Positions 1 through 11,445 of a stretch of DNA of 64,000 nt are shown here, piece after piece. A model generated the notes under the pieces. That model had not been told where the DNA came from and did not search any database. It saw only the letters and a list, made by a program, of their open reading frames with translations. Origin of the DNA: Amblyomma americanum (lineage: Eukaryota > Arthropoda > Arachnida > Ixodida > Ixodidae); assembly GCF_052857255.1 (NCBI RefSeq), contig NC_135498.1, positions 157,837,124 through 157,901,123 on the forward strand. Reading direction: 5' to 3'. The translations under genes and the position numbers were made by a program. Position 1 is the first letter of the stretch, and every line of letters starts with the position of its first letter.

Positions 1-520
1 TGGTGCTCTGCCCGAACATCTGGGGCGAAATGCTTGAGAAAAGGGTCCTGGATCAAAGAGTTGGGATGGCAGGCCAGTAATTCGTTCCGCCGTCTAACAA
101 ACCTAAATGCGCGTTCAAACTGGGGGGATTCAGCGGCGAGAGCGAGCGAAATTTGCGGCCGCATAAATGTTGTCTCGTCCACACGTGACGGCCGCCACGT
201 CGCCGCTCGTCGTCTGCTTATGATGCACAAGGATATGGCAAGAAAAAAGTTGTCTGTGCACGCTATATAATCTCTTTTGGCAAGATATTGCAAGGAAAAG
301 GTTAAACCGCAGAGCTGGCTTAGTCTATTGAGGATTCGCTTCACATGCGGGATTTGCCGGGTTCGAACCCCAGTGCCGCCGGGTACCCACCAGTGACACA
401 ATTGGTACAAGCTTCCCGTGCCTGGTGTTTGACATACTGGCGACGAAATGCTTGTAAAAAGGGTCGTTGGCCCCACCTTCAGTACAACAAAAAACCTTGT
501 GCAGGACAAAAAAAAATCCT
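1..520 (+). repeat. Family-C tRNA-headed repeat fragments
   Basis: Two partial copies of a dispersed repeat. Bases 1-290 match the 3' half seen again near 13.96, 17.46 and 51.5 kb (the block with 'gcttgggaaaa', 'cgctccgccgtc' and a CG-rich 'gccgccacgtcgccgctcgtcg'). Bases 345-470 hold a tRNA-like B box (ggttcgaacccc) followed by 'gccgccgggtacccacc', which recurs with every copy of this family. The short ORFs here are not conserved between copies and are not called genes. Confidence 0.6.
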
Positions 521-522
521 TG

Positions 523-2200
523 TGCCATGGCGCTCTTTGGCCACAGATGCTCTTGCGCAATAAAAATTCATTGTCATCAAGAAAAGGGGTTAATGAACGC
601 AGTCTACCGTTGCCCGGTTACGCTAAAGGCAGCAATTTCGCCGGACGTTACGCCATTTCTAGAAATTTGGCATACTGAAGACGTACTAGCGGAGATGTAC
701 TCCGGTTTTACGTAGGGAAGCTGCGCATGCGCAGTGGCAAATGCGTGGCCGGGAAGGATTACTGCGCCTGCTCATCAAGCAAGCTTTTCCGGAAGTACGC
801 CGATAAGTTCAGCCTACTGGCGCCATCTTTTTGTTAGGAGGTGAATCACTGTTGTCAACAAAAACGACGCTCCTCCAGAGCCGAATTGTGGCAGAATCGT
901 CACTCTGAACAAAAAAGATAAAGCAAACTTATCACTCATAAGTTTTCTAACAGGTGAGACGAGACGAAGGGAAAGACTGGTGCCCCATTTGTCATCAATT
1001 AAGGCTCTGCAATGGGCAGTAACAACGACGAATCCTGTCCGAAGAGATACGTCCTGCATCGAAAGGTGACGCCATGTTTGTCGTCGAGGGATTGCAACTT
1101 CCTAGAATCGGCATCAAAAGTTCGTCCAGAATCGATCGCGCTTCCGTGTGGGGTTTTCGGAGGAATCTCTGCAGCAACGGGGGATTATGCTCACTCTCAC
1201 CAGAGATTTTAAATTTTTTATTTTATGACGACTATGTGGACACTCTTTATGAGTGTTCCTCACCGAAGCGGTGGCCTTGTGGAAGAGCACCCTCCTCACT
1301 TTCAGGTGGTGCTGGGCTCGATCCCCAGTGCCGCCGGGTACCCACCAGTTTTCTTATGGGCACAAGGTTTCTGCTGTGCTCGGATTGCTGAATTTGTCGA
1401 AATGCTTAGGAAAAGGGCCGTGGGCCAAACCAGTTTGTTGACGGGCCAGCGATACGTTCCGACGTCTAACAACCGCAAATCCACGTTGTGCGGCTTCAAA
1501 ACCCGCTTGGGGCCCTTTTTTATGGTAAGTCTTGATAACTGTTTTTAATGATGTAGCCCACCGAAATGATTGCATTGTGTTCGAGCATATCGACTTCATT
1601 TTCGGGAAATTCGTTCCCGCATCACCCGCCCTGCGTTATTGCTGGGCGATGTGTGATGCTATTTTCTTCGTTTCATCTTCGATGGTGATCGTTTCTAGGT
1701 TGCGAAGAGCTGCAGCTTATATATATGTTTAGCCCGTATTGCTGATAACTGCTATATTTTCTGCTCATTCGCTCGATGTAGGCAGCGCGCGATTGAGGGC
1801 AGTCTAGTCTGGATGGCTGTTTGGAGGCCGATAGCGCAATGTTCGTCTACGACCAGGCTCCCTCTCGTTCTAATGACGATGTTGTAATCGCACCGAGGGA
1901 TCGGCGAACGGTGCCGTGGCGGTGCATTTCTGCGGTAGGTGTGATCCATTTCTTCTTTCCGGACGGCAGTCTGTCGTCGATAACCATGTACCAGGGTCGT
2001 ATTACCTCGCCTTCCGGATGCGTTGAATGACAATCTGGGCATTCATTGTTGTCGCATAGTGGTATATCATATATACTGGACTCTTGCACGTTGGGTTCAA
2101 TCATCGCGTGCGCCGTGCACGTATGCTGTGCGCGCCTACGCATGGTAGGAGTACGGCTCGGGGGGTGGGGGTGTGGGTAAGGAACCAGCACTCACTTATG
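523..2200 (+). repeat. Composite repeat R, copy 1
   Basis: This stretch aligns by eye, in the same order, with 7,898-9,237, 48,957-50,620 and 53,548-54,490. Shared blocks in order are: 'ggcgctctttggccacagatgctc' to the CG-rich 'ctgcgcatgcgcagtgg'; 'gttcagcctactggcgccatc...gttgtcaacaaaa'; 'tgggcagtaacaacgacg'; a tRNA-like family-C module (about 1,255-1,515); 'agcccaccgaa'; 'gcagcatatatatatg'; and a tail with 'ggtaggtgtgatccatttc'. No conserved reading frame is visible across copies, so it is probably a long non-autonomous element or an old multi-element unit. I could not define its termini. Confidence 0.65.
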
Positions 2201-2279
2201 GCCCGAAGTACCCATCAGGCGGCCTTTCGATATGTATTCAGTGCGGCTTCCTGGTCTAGCGTTTCGTTCTGAGGTAGCA

Positions 2280-3530
2280 TCAAATCTGCACTTGCAATGC
2301 TGAAAATTTTCCATCTTTTTTTTTCTGGTTACGTTACACATGACTGCAGCAGAGGTTAAGCATTTCCAAAGCGTAGACGTTCAAAGAACTTCTGATTTCT
2401 CGCTGGCATCCAGTGCCCGAGGTAAATCAATTATTGGCACAGCACATTCATCAGAAGAACAGAAAGTAATCGCTACAGAGTAGGACTGTTAATGATTAAT
2501 GGTCAAAATAATGTCAAAGAACACTGGCACGCATTCCATAAGATTCATTTTCTTATCCATTTAATTTTAGAAAAGCTACCTGCCTACGGGTAAACAAGGT
2601 GAGAACCATTGCAAGGCCTGGCTTCCGAGTAGCAGAATATTTTAGAGACTTAAAATGTCGCTTTGGTCAGTGCAAGTGGTCTTCTCTTCCGATCCTTCTA
2701 TCATAGTGACTTGGTACCCTTCTTTTTTTGGTGGACCGATAACGTACTTTTTATTTTTGCAGACTTGATCTGGCGTCATTTTGAAAGCCAGGCTGCTCAA
2801 GTCGTGTCACTCGCACAAACATCATCAAACAAATTGGCTGCTGGTTCAGTGAACATAAATTCATTCTGTGTAGAAAATAATAGATTCAAGAACTAAACAA
2901 ATATGGCAATGCTCAGCACTATCACGCAGCCAAACGATAGATTTCCGTCTCTCTTCATACTGTATAGGAGGGAGCCACCCTGCAATACGGACACTATCCA
3001 ACCAGAAGTGGCAAACATTGCTGGAAAGTGCGTCAGCTGTCCCGTTATTTTACCTCAGAATACCGTGGCTGCCAAACGCTGATCTGACGCTAAACTTTTC
3101 CTGTACAGAATGACTAGTCTTGCTATGAATCTCATCCTAAACAGTGGGACTGCCGTCGAAATTCCGCACAGAATATCATGGTCCTTATCGCATCATCCAG
3201 AAAAATCCCCTCAAGGTTTACAATGACCGGCTCCTTTTGCCGTCACCATAGGTCGTCAGGGTGGCTCCTGTTCATTTACTAGGCATTGTAGCGAACCATG
3301 ACGGATGCACTTTATTCTGTTGGTGTTGCTGTTGTCCTCAAGTATAGTTAAAGACGTGCACCGACTGCGGTAGATCGGCCATGGCACAGGCAGCGACTGA
3401 CAAATGGTCCAAGACATTTTTTACATAAAAAAAGCAACGCTGATTTTATTATTTAAATTAAGAACCGAAAGTAACCAGGGATAGAGGGAGAGGTGACAAA
3501 GGCACTATTTACATAATACATTTGTTCAAG
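2280..3530. other. No recognised feature
   Basis: Moderately AT-rich sequence without a repeat shared with the rest of the window. The longest ORF (about 77 codons, plus strand, near 2.66-2.90 kb) has no motif I recognise and no good splice or start context. I see nothing supportable here. Confidence 0.5.
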
Positions 3531-3558
3531 GTGGGTGGGTGAGTGGGTCGGTGGGTGG

Positions 3559-3820
3559 ACGGACGGACAGACGGACGGACGGATGGATGGATGGATGGAT
3601 GGATGGATGGATGGATGGATGGATGGATGGATGGATGGATGGATGGATGGATGGATGGATGGATGGATGGATGGATGGATGGATGGATGGATGGATGGAT
3701 GGATGGATGGATGGATGGATGGATGGATGGATGGATGGATGGATGGATGGATGGATGGATGGATGGATGGATGGATGGATGGATGGATGGATGGATGGAT
3801 GGATGGATGGATGGATGGAT
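3559..3820 (+). repeat. Perfect (GGAT)60 microsatellite with GGAC lead-in
   Basis: Bases 3,581-3,820 are 60 uninterrupted GGAT units (240 bp), preceded by GGAC/GGAT-like variants. It abuts the 3' end of the minus-strand LINE that follows. Read on the LINE strand it is a CATC/ATCC tail, so the tract probably grew from the LINE 3' tail. The apparent WMDG- and HPSI-repeat ORFs across it are artefacts. Confidence 0.95.
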
Positions 3821-3880
3821 ACGCCTGGAGCCTCTAAATCGGGCGGTGGCTCAATCCACGTAGCCATGACTTACGAAATT

Positions 3881-4676
3881 TTATTCTTGCCTTGATTTTA
3901 GCCACCAAGCAGATAACCTTCGCTTGGTTACTTGTACCCGCTGAAAATTTACTTTCCCTTCACTGTCCTTAAACCCCAATGCCTTGGATATATCAGCCCT
4001 GCTGCTTTCCACTGCTGGAAGAAGCCCTTTACAGAAAGGTATCAAGTGTTCAGCCGTTTCCTCCTCCTCTCCGCACGCAGCGCACAACGTGTATATCACG
4101 TGGTACATGACTCTATATGTTTTAGTCCGCAAAACTCCCGTCCTGGCCTCAAACAACAAAGAGCTTCCCCTAAAAATATCATAGATATTTTCTTTGGCAA
4201 TTTCCTGCTCAAAAATCCTGTATGTTCCCAGTGCTGATTTCTTCAGGATCCCTGTTTTCCACAGAGCTCTCTCTGTTTCTTTAACCTTTTTCTTAACCGA
4301 TAATTGCTGATTTTTTTGCCACCCTACTGCTGTCCAGCTATTTGCTTGTCAATTTTAAAGTTCGCTTTCTCCATTTCGTGTCAACATTCCTTATATATAG
4401 GTACCTGAAAACTTTCCTAGCCCACTGCCTTTCCCAATTTTTCCCAATCGCTCCACAAATGCTATCTTACTGCTAGCTTTTCTGCTCTCGAACGACGTCC
4501 ATCCCTTATCAACATGTACCCCCTGATTTTGTGTAATTCGATGTGCTCCCAAAGCTAGGCTCCCAACGCCACGTTGTTTAATTTCTAACCTTTCTTGAAC
4601 ATCTGGTCTCAGGCACAGGAACGCATTACCGAAAGTAAGGCTAGGAGCCATCACCGCCTTCCAGATCCCTCTAATC
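3881..4676 (-). pseudogene. LINE-a ORF2 C-terminal region with CCHC-like motif
   Basis: Minus-strand reading gives a C-terminal domain with CAACGEEEETAEHLIPFC, a Cys-x2-Cys...His...Cys motif found at the end of many tick LINE polyproteins, probably nucleic-acid binding. The upstream part (4,391-4,676) continues the polyprotein (RGIWKAVMAPSLTFGN) with frame breaks between. The same cysteine motif recurs at 15.9, 27.5 and 54.7 kb. It is a fragment of a decayed retrotransposon protein, not a host gene. Confidence 0.75.
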
Positions 4677-4685
4677 ACTTCATAC

Positions 4686-4923
4686 CTGAGCCGCCGCGGT
4701 GGCTGAGTGGTTATGGCACTCGGCTGCCGGCCCGAACGACGCGGGCTCGATCCCGGCCGCGGCGGTCGAATTTCGATGGAGGCGAAATTCTAGAGGCCCG
4801 TGTGCTGTGCGATGTCAGTGCACGTTAAACATCCCCAGGTGGTCGAAATTTACGGAGCCCTTCACTATGGCGTCCCTCATAGCCTGAGTCGCTTTTGGAC
4901 GCTAAACCCCCATGAACCCATAT
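4686..4923 (+). mobile_element. Ruka-like tRNA-derived SINE (type A) with 9-bp TSD
   Basis: A 238-bp SINE. Its tRNA-like head carries an A box (tggctgagtggtta) and a B-box-like element (gctcgatcccgg), followed by the body 'gtgctgtgcgatgtcagtgcacgtt' typical of tick SINEs. Flanking direct repeats acttcatac lie at 4,677-4,685 and 4,924-4,932. Removal restores the LINE-a reading frame (KKYE joined to VIRGIWKAV). The head is not a functional tRNA gene. Confidence 0.88.
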
Positions 4924-4932
4924 ACTTCATAC

Positions 4933-5718
4933 TTCTTGTAATTCCACAGTGCTCTATTATTTATGACAGCTTCGTTCCTATTAGCTATATTCATTACATA
5001 TTTTTCAAGCTCTGTCAGATACTCAACACCGTTATTTATCCACGCCCCAAGATACTTGTACTCAACCACTACTTCTAATGTGAACTCCTGTATTCTATGC
5101 TCGCCACCCTCATCAATAAGTTACATGACTGCATATTTTTACTTACTAAACTTCAAACCTAATCTTTCTCCTTCTGTACCACTTATGTCTATCAACTTTA
5201 GTAAATTTTCCTTGTTGTCAGCCATTAGCACTATATCATCGGCGTATGTTAGTCCCGGTAATGACTGTTCAGTCCATTCTCCTTGCTTGAAAAAAGAAAG
5301 GTTGAAGCCTAGTCCGCTCCTCTCTAATTTAGTCACGAACTCTTCCAGGTACAACATGAACAACAAAGAAGACAGAGGACAACCTTGCCTAAGCCCCCGC
5401 TGTATCTCTACAGGCTCTGATACATTTTTTTCCATTTTTTAAGCACTGTGTTGCCTTCATATATATCTTTTAAAAGATTAATTACTCCATCTTCCACATC
5501 CAATGTGCCCAGTATGTCCCACAGATACTCTTGAATAACGTTGGCGCAGGCTCCCTTAATATCCGGAAATGCTAGCCGTGAGGGCCTGTGTTCCTTTTCA
5601 GCAATCTCTATACACTGCGTCAATGAAAACAGATTGTCCTCCAACCTCCTTTGGTTCCGGAACCCAGATTGTAGCTCCCCTAGCATCCCCTCGTTCTTCA
5701 CCCAAGCCTGATATCTGT
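4933..5718 (-). pseudogene. LINE-a reverse transcriptase core
   Basis: Minus-strand fragments cover the RT palm and fingers: GMLGELQSGFRNQRRLEDNL, a degenerate palm D block (LAFPDIKGACANV), RGLRQGCPLSSLLFMLYL, and the catalytic box YADDIVLMAD near 5.22 kb, which is intact. A frameshift near 5.42 kb separates two overlapping ORFs, and stops follow towards 4.93 kb. The product would copy its own RNA at a nicked target, but this copy cannot make a full protein. Target-primed reverse transcription is known for the family and is not shown here. Confidence 0.85.
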
Positions 5719-5723
5719 CCTTT

Positions 5724-6455
5724 TGTGATGCGCCACCAGCGCCCTCAGCTCTAGCGGCGGCCTGACGCTCGCTCAGGCGGGAGAAGAAAGGTGAAGAAAA
5801 GGAAGTGAGACGCGGGGCGCGGCGCGAACGGCACGAGGAGACGAGCTCGAGCAACGGAGCAGGCGAGGTCACGGCTGAACGGCTTCCTGAACCCGGGTGA
5901 CCAGGCCTGGGGAAGCCGTCCTCGCCCAGTTCTGCTCAACCAGGAGCCTGCTGTCTCGTGTCTCCTGCCTGTCGCTCGCTGCCTCGGAGTGCGGGCGCCG
6001 TGCCGGGAACAGGCAGGTGCTGCCTGCCCGGAGATCCTGCCGGCCTTGCTGTGGGATCGTGCCTGCCGTCCCGTGGCTGGGACCCCCTGCCGTGAAAGGG
6101 TGCCTTCCTGGCCGTGCCCGGGTGCCCAGACCTGGGCGGCCGTCACCTTTCTGGTGCGTCGTCAGCGCCACCGGTGCTGGTGCTCCGCGCCCGGCTTCCG
6201 GCCGCAGGAAGAACAACCCTGCGGAGGTACCTGGCCCCGGCGCCTTTCCGGCGACGGGCCGCGGAACCTCACACCGGAGCCACTCCTCGACCCTCGGCCG
6301 CACAGCTCCATACTCATCAGTGACTGCTCTCCTATATTAAGTAAACCATTTTTGTTACATCTACGGACGTGCACGGTCTGGGACGACTTTTCTGGATCCT
6401 CCGGGGCCCCACCTCGGAGGACGCTCGAACCTGCTGGGGGCCTTTTCCCCTCACA
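5724..6455 (+). mobile_element. Solo LTR (732 bp) with 5-bp TSD inside LINE-a
   Basis: GC-rich block beginning TGTGATGCGCC and ending CCCCTCACA, i.e. 5'-TG...CA-3' with TGTGA/TCACA inverted ends. It is flanked by ccttt at 5,719-5,723 and 6,456-6,460. A 5-bp duplication plus TG...CA is diagnostic of LTR-retrotransposon integration. With the insert and one ccttt removed, the minus-strand LINE frame continues (MQIIK then DRYQAWVKN). Plus orientation is guessed from an AT-rich 'attaagtaaa' block near the right end. The long GC-rich ORFs inside are shadows. Confidence 0.85.
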
Positions 6456-6460
6456 CCTTT

Positions 6461-7320
6461 ATAATCTGCATCACCACTCTGTAATCCACAAATGTCAATG
6501 TTATGGAACGGTAGCTACTTACGTCAGCTTTGTCCCCCTTTCCTTTATATATCTTGTTCAATTACTTAATCGCCATTCATCAGAGACATTCCCATCCACT
6601 GTCATTTTATTCACTACCTGTAATAATGTTTCTGGGATTTTGTCCTAGCTTCTTTATTAACATAATCGGAATACCATCTGGTCCTTTTGATGTGCCACTA
6701 GGAACCTTATTCTCTGCCCTTTCCCACTCTCTTTGCTCAAGTGAAGTTATTGCAGTGACCAGTCTATCCTCCTTCGATAAATGATGTGCAACATTTCTTT
6801 CCTTAAATTGTTCTGTCATCCTTTTTCCTGTGTGTTTTATTGCTTCATCATCTTCTAGTCGAATACACTGATCTGTAACAATACACCTTTGCTCTAGCTT
6901 GGTCTTATTACTCATTGAATTTAGGTGTATCGAGATTTTTTAAGCTGCTCTTCTCTTCTTTTTATTTACATTTGACATCCATTGGGCACGCTTTCTTCGA
7001 ATTTCTTCATTAATCAAATAGAATGGTTCCCTTCTACACTTTATGAATGTATGGCATTTTCTGTCTACCTAAACTTCTGGTTCCCCCTCTTCTTGGAATA
7101 TCTGTGTTCCCAGGACGCTTTCTGATGTTTCTCTATCGCCCTCTTGACCTCCTCATCCTTCCAACTCTTGGGCTTGCGTCTTTTCCCTTTTAGCTTTACT
7201 CGCACCTTAGCTAGCTCTAGCTCCAGTAATCGAGTCAATTTGGTTTAAGTCCATTCTGTTTCACTATCCTCAAAAATTAGTTTCTCAATCTGTTTGGCTG
7301 CTGCTTCCAATTGTTTTTCT
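6461..7320 (-). pseudogene. LINE-a RT N-terminal region
   Basis: Minus-strand reading shows the pre-palm RT segment: EQREWERAENKVPSGTSKGP followed by DGIPIMLIKKLG, then GDKADVSSYRSITLTFVDYR and VVMQIIK up to the solo LTR. Several stops and frameshifts are present. Between about 6.95 and 7.32 kb the linker between endonuclease and RT is decayed. Confidence 0.75.
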
Positions 7321-7322
7321 GA

Positions 7323-7890
7323 CTAAAAAATCTCCTCTGATTGTTCATCTCGCTTCAGTCCTACACTAGTTTCTTTTCTGAAACTCAACTTGATACTCTT
7401 GTGGTCACAACCTAGCCTTCTGGAACCATGTTCATCTATGCTCATTACTCCTAATCTATTATACATCCTCTGTGACATCAGTGCGTAAGCTATCGTCGAG
7501 TGCAGACTCTCTGCGTCCCATGTTATCAGCCCTTCACACTTCTCGGTACTGTTGCATACAACTAAATCATGTCTCTCACACATGTCCTGCAGCATGCTCC
7601 CTGTCGAATCTGTGTACCCATCGAGGTCTTCTATATGTGCGTTCATGTCGCCTAATATAATTATCTCGCCCTGTCCTCCTGGCTCATCAATGTCGCTTGC
7701 AATACATTCTAACAATTTCCTGTTTTCCTCTTTGGCATTAGCTACTCTCCACAGGTATACAAAGCCAAAGAGTGTTTGCTCCCCTGCAACTTTTCCTTTT
7801 AGCAATAAGTGTTCCTTGCTGCGCAGTTTCACCGTCTGAAAATTCTTTATTTTATGAATGAATGCCCCAATTCCAACCCCCTTTCTGCTG
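7323..7890 (-). pseudogene. LINE-a apurinic-like endonuclease domain
   Basis: One open stretch (to 7,832) plus upstream residues GVGIGAFIHKIKNF. Exonuclease-endonuclease-phosphatase motifs are recognisable: IIILGDMNAH, then STIAYALMS where family members normally have an Asp (STID), and LGCDHKSIKLSF (the SDH-like box). The domain would nick target DNA to prime reverse transcription. The Asp-to-Ala change and the truncated N-terminus indicate an inactive copy. Confidence 0.8.
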
Positions 7891-7897
7891 CCTCTAA

Positions 7898-9237
7898 GTT
7901 CAGCCTAGTGGCGCCATCTGGTTGTTAGGAGGAGAACCACTGTTGTCAACAAAAACGACGCTTCACTTCCGCCTAAAAAGAGAAGAATCGTCACTCAAAA
8001 TAAAAAAAATGAAGCAACCTTATCGCTCATACGTTTTTTAGTAGGAAAAATGAGATGAAACGAAAGTCCGGTGCACCATTTGTCACCAGTTAACGCGGTG
8101 AAATGGGCAGTAACAACGACGAATCCTGTACGAAGAGAGGCATCCTGCATAGAAGGGTGCTGCCATGCTTGTCGCTGCCGGAATGCAACTTCCTAGAATG
8201 GGCGCCAGCAGTTTGTAGCTAACCGATTGGGCTTCCATGTGGGGTTTGCGGCGGAATTCTTGCAGTGGCGGCAGATTCTCCTCGCTGTCACTGCCGGATC
8301 CTTTTTTTTTGTTTCATGACAACCATGTGGACACTTTTTAAGGATGTTTCACACCCAAGTGGTACCCTTGTGCTAGTGCACCTGCCTCACATTCGGGAGG
8401 TGCTGGTTTCGATCACCAGCCCTGCCGGGTACCCACCGGTTTTCTAATGGACGCAATATTTATCCTGGCCTTGTGCTCGGATGGCTGAATGGGCGAACTG
8501 CTTGGGAAAAAGGCCGTGCACGAAACCAGTCTGCTGACGGGCCATTGAATCGTTCCGCCTTCCATAACTACATACCCACGTTGTGCGGCTTCAAAACCCG
8601 CTTGTGGCCCTTTTTTTTTCTGTGGTCAGTCGTGAGAACAGTGTGTTTTAGATACAGCCCACCGAAGCGATGGCCCGATGGTAGAGCTTATCCACCTCAC
8701 ATTCGGAAATTTCGTTCCCACAATGCGCGCGCTGCATTATTGTTGAGCTGCGTGTGTGATGCTACTTTCTTCGATTCACTTTGGATGGTAATCCTTTCCA
8801 GGTAGCAGAGAGCTGCAGCATATATATATGTTTATCCCTAATGCTGATAACTGCTACATTTTCTTCGCTAATTTGCTCGAATGATCGCCGGAGGCAGGCA
8901 GCGCGCGATTGACGGCAGTCTAGTCAGGATGGCTGCTAGGAGTAAGTTTATTGAGGGGCTTTAGCTAGGAGGCTATTGCGGAGCGTTCGTCTACGACAAG
9001 GCCCCCTCTCAGTCTAATCAGGATCTTGCAGTCGCTGCGAGCGAGCGGCAGAACGGTGCTGCATGTCTGCGGTAGGTGTGATCTATTTCGTTTTCTTGAT
9101 AACCAAACACACCAATCTGATAACCTTGTGCCAGGGTGGTATTCCCTCGCCTCTCGAATGAGAATCTGAACATTTATTCTTGTCGTTTAGCGGTATATCA
9201 CCCATATTGGATTCTCGCACGTTGGGGTAAATCATCG
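7898..9237 (+). repeat. Composite repeat R, copy 2 (left part)
   Basis: Begins at 'agttcagcctagtggcgccatctgg' and follows the same block order as copies 1 and 3, including the family-C tRNA-like module (about 8,345-8,610) and the 'gcatatatatatg' block near 8.82 kb. It stops at 'aaatcatcgc' (about 9,237), where copy 3 continues uninterrupted. The rest resumes after the LTR element at 12,797. Confidence 0.7.
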
Positions 9238-9427
9238 CACGCTCTAATGGTGTCTGGGGAGAGCACACTGAAGTACGCGAAGTGGCGACATATTCTGGCG
9301 TCCGCGACAGGACGTTTGGTGGTTTGTGAGCTCAGAGAATGGAGAAAGAGTAGGAAGGAGTTTACGAAGAGGTCGTAAGCGAGTGTTTAGCAGCACAGCG
9401 ATATTGTGAGGCGCCGCGCTGAAGCGG

Positions 9428-11077
9428 TTGGAGAGGTTCACAAACCACATGTTATGGGCTGCATGGGAAGAGTTCAGGCTCAGAATGAATCTCAAGGAGA
9501 TAGCAGAGCTAGGTCTTCAGAAATGTATAAAGGTGTCTGAACTTGTTCAGTGGGTGGACCAAAAATGGAAAGAGGTCCGACGAGAGAGAGAAAGAGAATG
9601 GCAGAGAAACCAAGAAGAAAGAGAGAGAGAGAAATACAGCGTGCTAGAGAAGCCGCTGAGAGAGAAAGACGGCCTGCAAGAGAAGCCGCCGAGAAAGAGA
9701 GACAAAGGGAACGAGAAGAACGAGAATAAAGAGAGAGAGAACGACAGAAGAGACGAGAAGCAGAAGCAAAGCTCGCCTCTGAGTGAGAAAGAGGATTTCA
9801 AAAAGAGTATGCAATCCTTGCGAGGAAGCTTGCTGAGGTTCGTCGTTTGAACATCAGGGAGCCAGTGGAGCTTATCCCCGGAGAGGCAGGGTGGACAACT
9901 AACCTGTCTGAGTTGTCAGCAAGCACGTAAGATGTTGTAACGAGCGCTAATAGTGATGGTTTGGTCGAGGATCAGTCAGTTCCTGCACTGCAGCTGAAAT
10001 TAGAGAGAGTGAAGAGCAGACCGGATTGTCACTTTCTGAGGAAAGTGAGAGTGTAGCTGCTACCGACGTAGTAGGCACTGAAGAGAGGGCCAGTCAGGCG
10101 CTTCAATCAGAGGGCACCTCAGGGAAGGCGCCTGAATTTCAGGAAGAAAGCAGGAGCTTCACCGAGAAGTCAGATTGCTGCACGCCTGAGAGCGGCAATA
10201 GTGAGCGTGAGGAAGAGCAGTTAAATAACAAAGAGCGCGAAAGCTCCTACGTCACAACAGTTCAGGACAGCACTCTCAGTGAAAGCCCGGAAACCGTTTC
10301 AAGTGAACCCTCTACAAGAGAGGAGGCCTTTCCCTCTGGGGAAGGCGAAAGGGCAGTACAAGCAATGAAGCACGAATGCACTGAAAGAGACGAGCCCAAG
10401 AACGGATCACCGGAAGCTGAATTGAAAGCGAAGGAGAATTCATCTCCAATGGATAAAGAGTTGTGCTCCGAGCACTTGGCACGAGGAAAAGCCAACAAGA
10501 GAAAATAGAGAGAAGCGAGAAGAGGAAATTGAGTACATGAAGAACAAAAAGGTAACTGAAACATGAAACAATGGCTTCATCACGACAGCGTAGCTCGAAT
10601 GATGCAAATAAAAAGGAAACGGGCTTGCCCCGAAGAAGATCGTGGAAGGAAGTACAAAGGACAAACGAGTCGGACACCACCGAAGCGGGTAAACCCGAGC
10701 AGCAGAAGCCCTGGACAAAAGTCAGGAAGAAACTGGGAAGAAACAGAACAAAGGTGAAGACACCTCAGTAGGGTGCAAGCAAGCTGCACGATCATCGCAG
10801 CAAAGTTGAAAAGAACCTGAAAAGAACGAGCCTAACTTTCAGAAGGGACTCATTGTGGAAGCGTAAGCGCAAACTGAAAAGCGCGCGCAGGAAAGAAGAA
10901 ACACACAGCAAGTATAGCCGTCATGAGCGAACTGGCGTAAAATCGTTTCACAACCGACGCGCTAGCCGCAGAAAAACAGGAAGGGCCCGAAGTACGCGCA
11001 GAACCACACAGAGGAGTACGAGTGGGGAGCAGAGTCAAAATGGCGTAAGGAAGAGAAGCCTTAGCAGATGGCGGTAA
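9428..11077 (+). pseudogene. Gag-like ORFs of the LTR element
   Basis: The first ORF (9,428-9,850) starts with a Gag-like helical segment (LKEIAELGLQKCIKVSELVQ, then WVDQKWKEVRRER) and becomes a long charged Arg/Glu-rich region, as in Gag of tick Gypsy elements. A Glu/Ser-rich ORF follows (10,026-10,508) in another frame, then Lys/Arg-rich ORFs to 11,077. No protease, RT or integrase motif is visible. Frame changes and stops mean no continuous Gag is encoded. Gag would form the particle that packages element RNA. The family call is from overall resemblance only. Confidence 0.55.
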
Positions 11078-11431
11078 AAGAGCAGAACGCGTGACAGGAA
11101 GAAAACCCAGAGTCGCGTTAGAAAGCGAACCTCAACCCTTCCGAAATCTCGAGCAGGGTAAGTTATTGCCGAACCGACTACATACGTCGAATTTGGAAAT
11201 ATATATAGGCGCAGGAATGCCTTAAACTTGTGTGCTCCCTGTGTAATGATGCCTTAATGTGTTGCCGAGTTGCGGCATGTATTGAAGTGAACTTTGACGG
11301 TTGTCAAGGGTTGTGTGCGTGCAGACATCATTGTATTGATGTGTGTATTCTGGCATTCGTCAATGATTTTGTGAGCGCATGCATGTTCACACGAATTTTG
11401 TGTTTTGTGAATATTGTTGCACAATATTCTT

Positions 11432-11445
11432 AAAGGAAGGGGCAG
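11432..11445 (+). promoter_or_regulatory. Polypurine tract
   Basis: Purine run aaaggaaggggcag immediately 5' of the TG that opens the LTR, the expected plus-strand primer site of a retrotransposon. Confidence 0.8.

Larger units (their letters stand above)
3821..7895 (-). mobile_element. Non-LTR retrotransposon (LINE-a), 5'-truncated, nested insertions
   Basis: In minus-strand order this element has an endonuclease domain (7.89-7.32 kb), RT (about 6.95-6.46 and 5.72-5.14 kb), a C-terminal cysteine motif (4.15-3.88 kb) and an ATCC-type 3' tail. Multiple stops and frameshifts make it dead. It is interrupted by a SINE (4,686-4,923) and a solo LTR (5,724-6,455). Removing each with one target-duplication copy rejoins the coding frame. 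The 5' end is cut at about 7,895 where composite repeat R begins. Related 3' ends occur at about 15.7 and 54.5 kb, and a similar C-terminus at 27.4-27.7 kb. Clade not assigned. Confidence 0.85.

Noticed and set aside
3526..3895. Repetitive protein ORFs (WMDG and HPSI repeats) on both strands
   Set aside because: They are only translations of the GGAT microsatellite in several frames.
5751..6648. Long overlapping GC-rich ORFs (up to 219 codons)
   Set aside because: They lie in a solo LTR, on both strands and several frames, with no motif; the GC content explains them.
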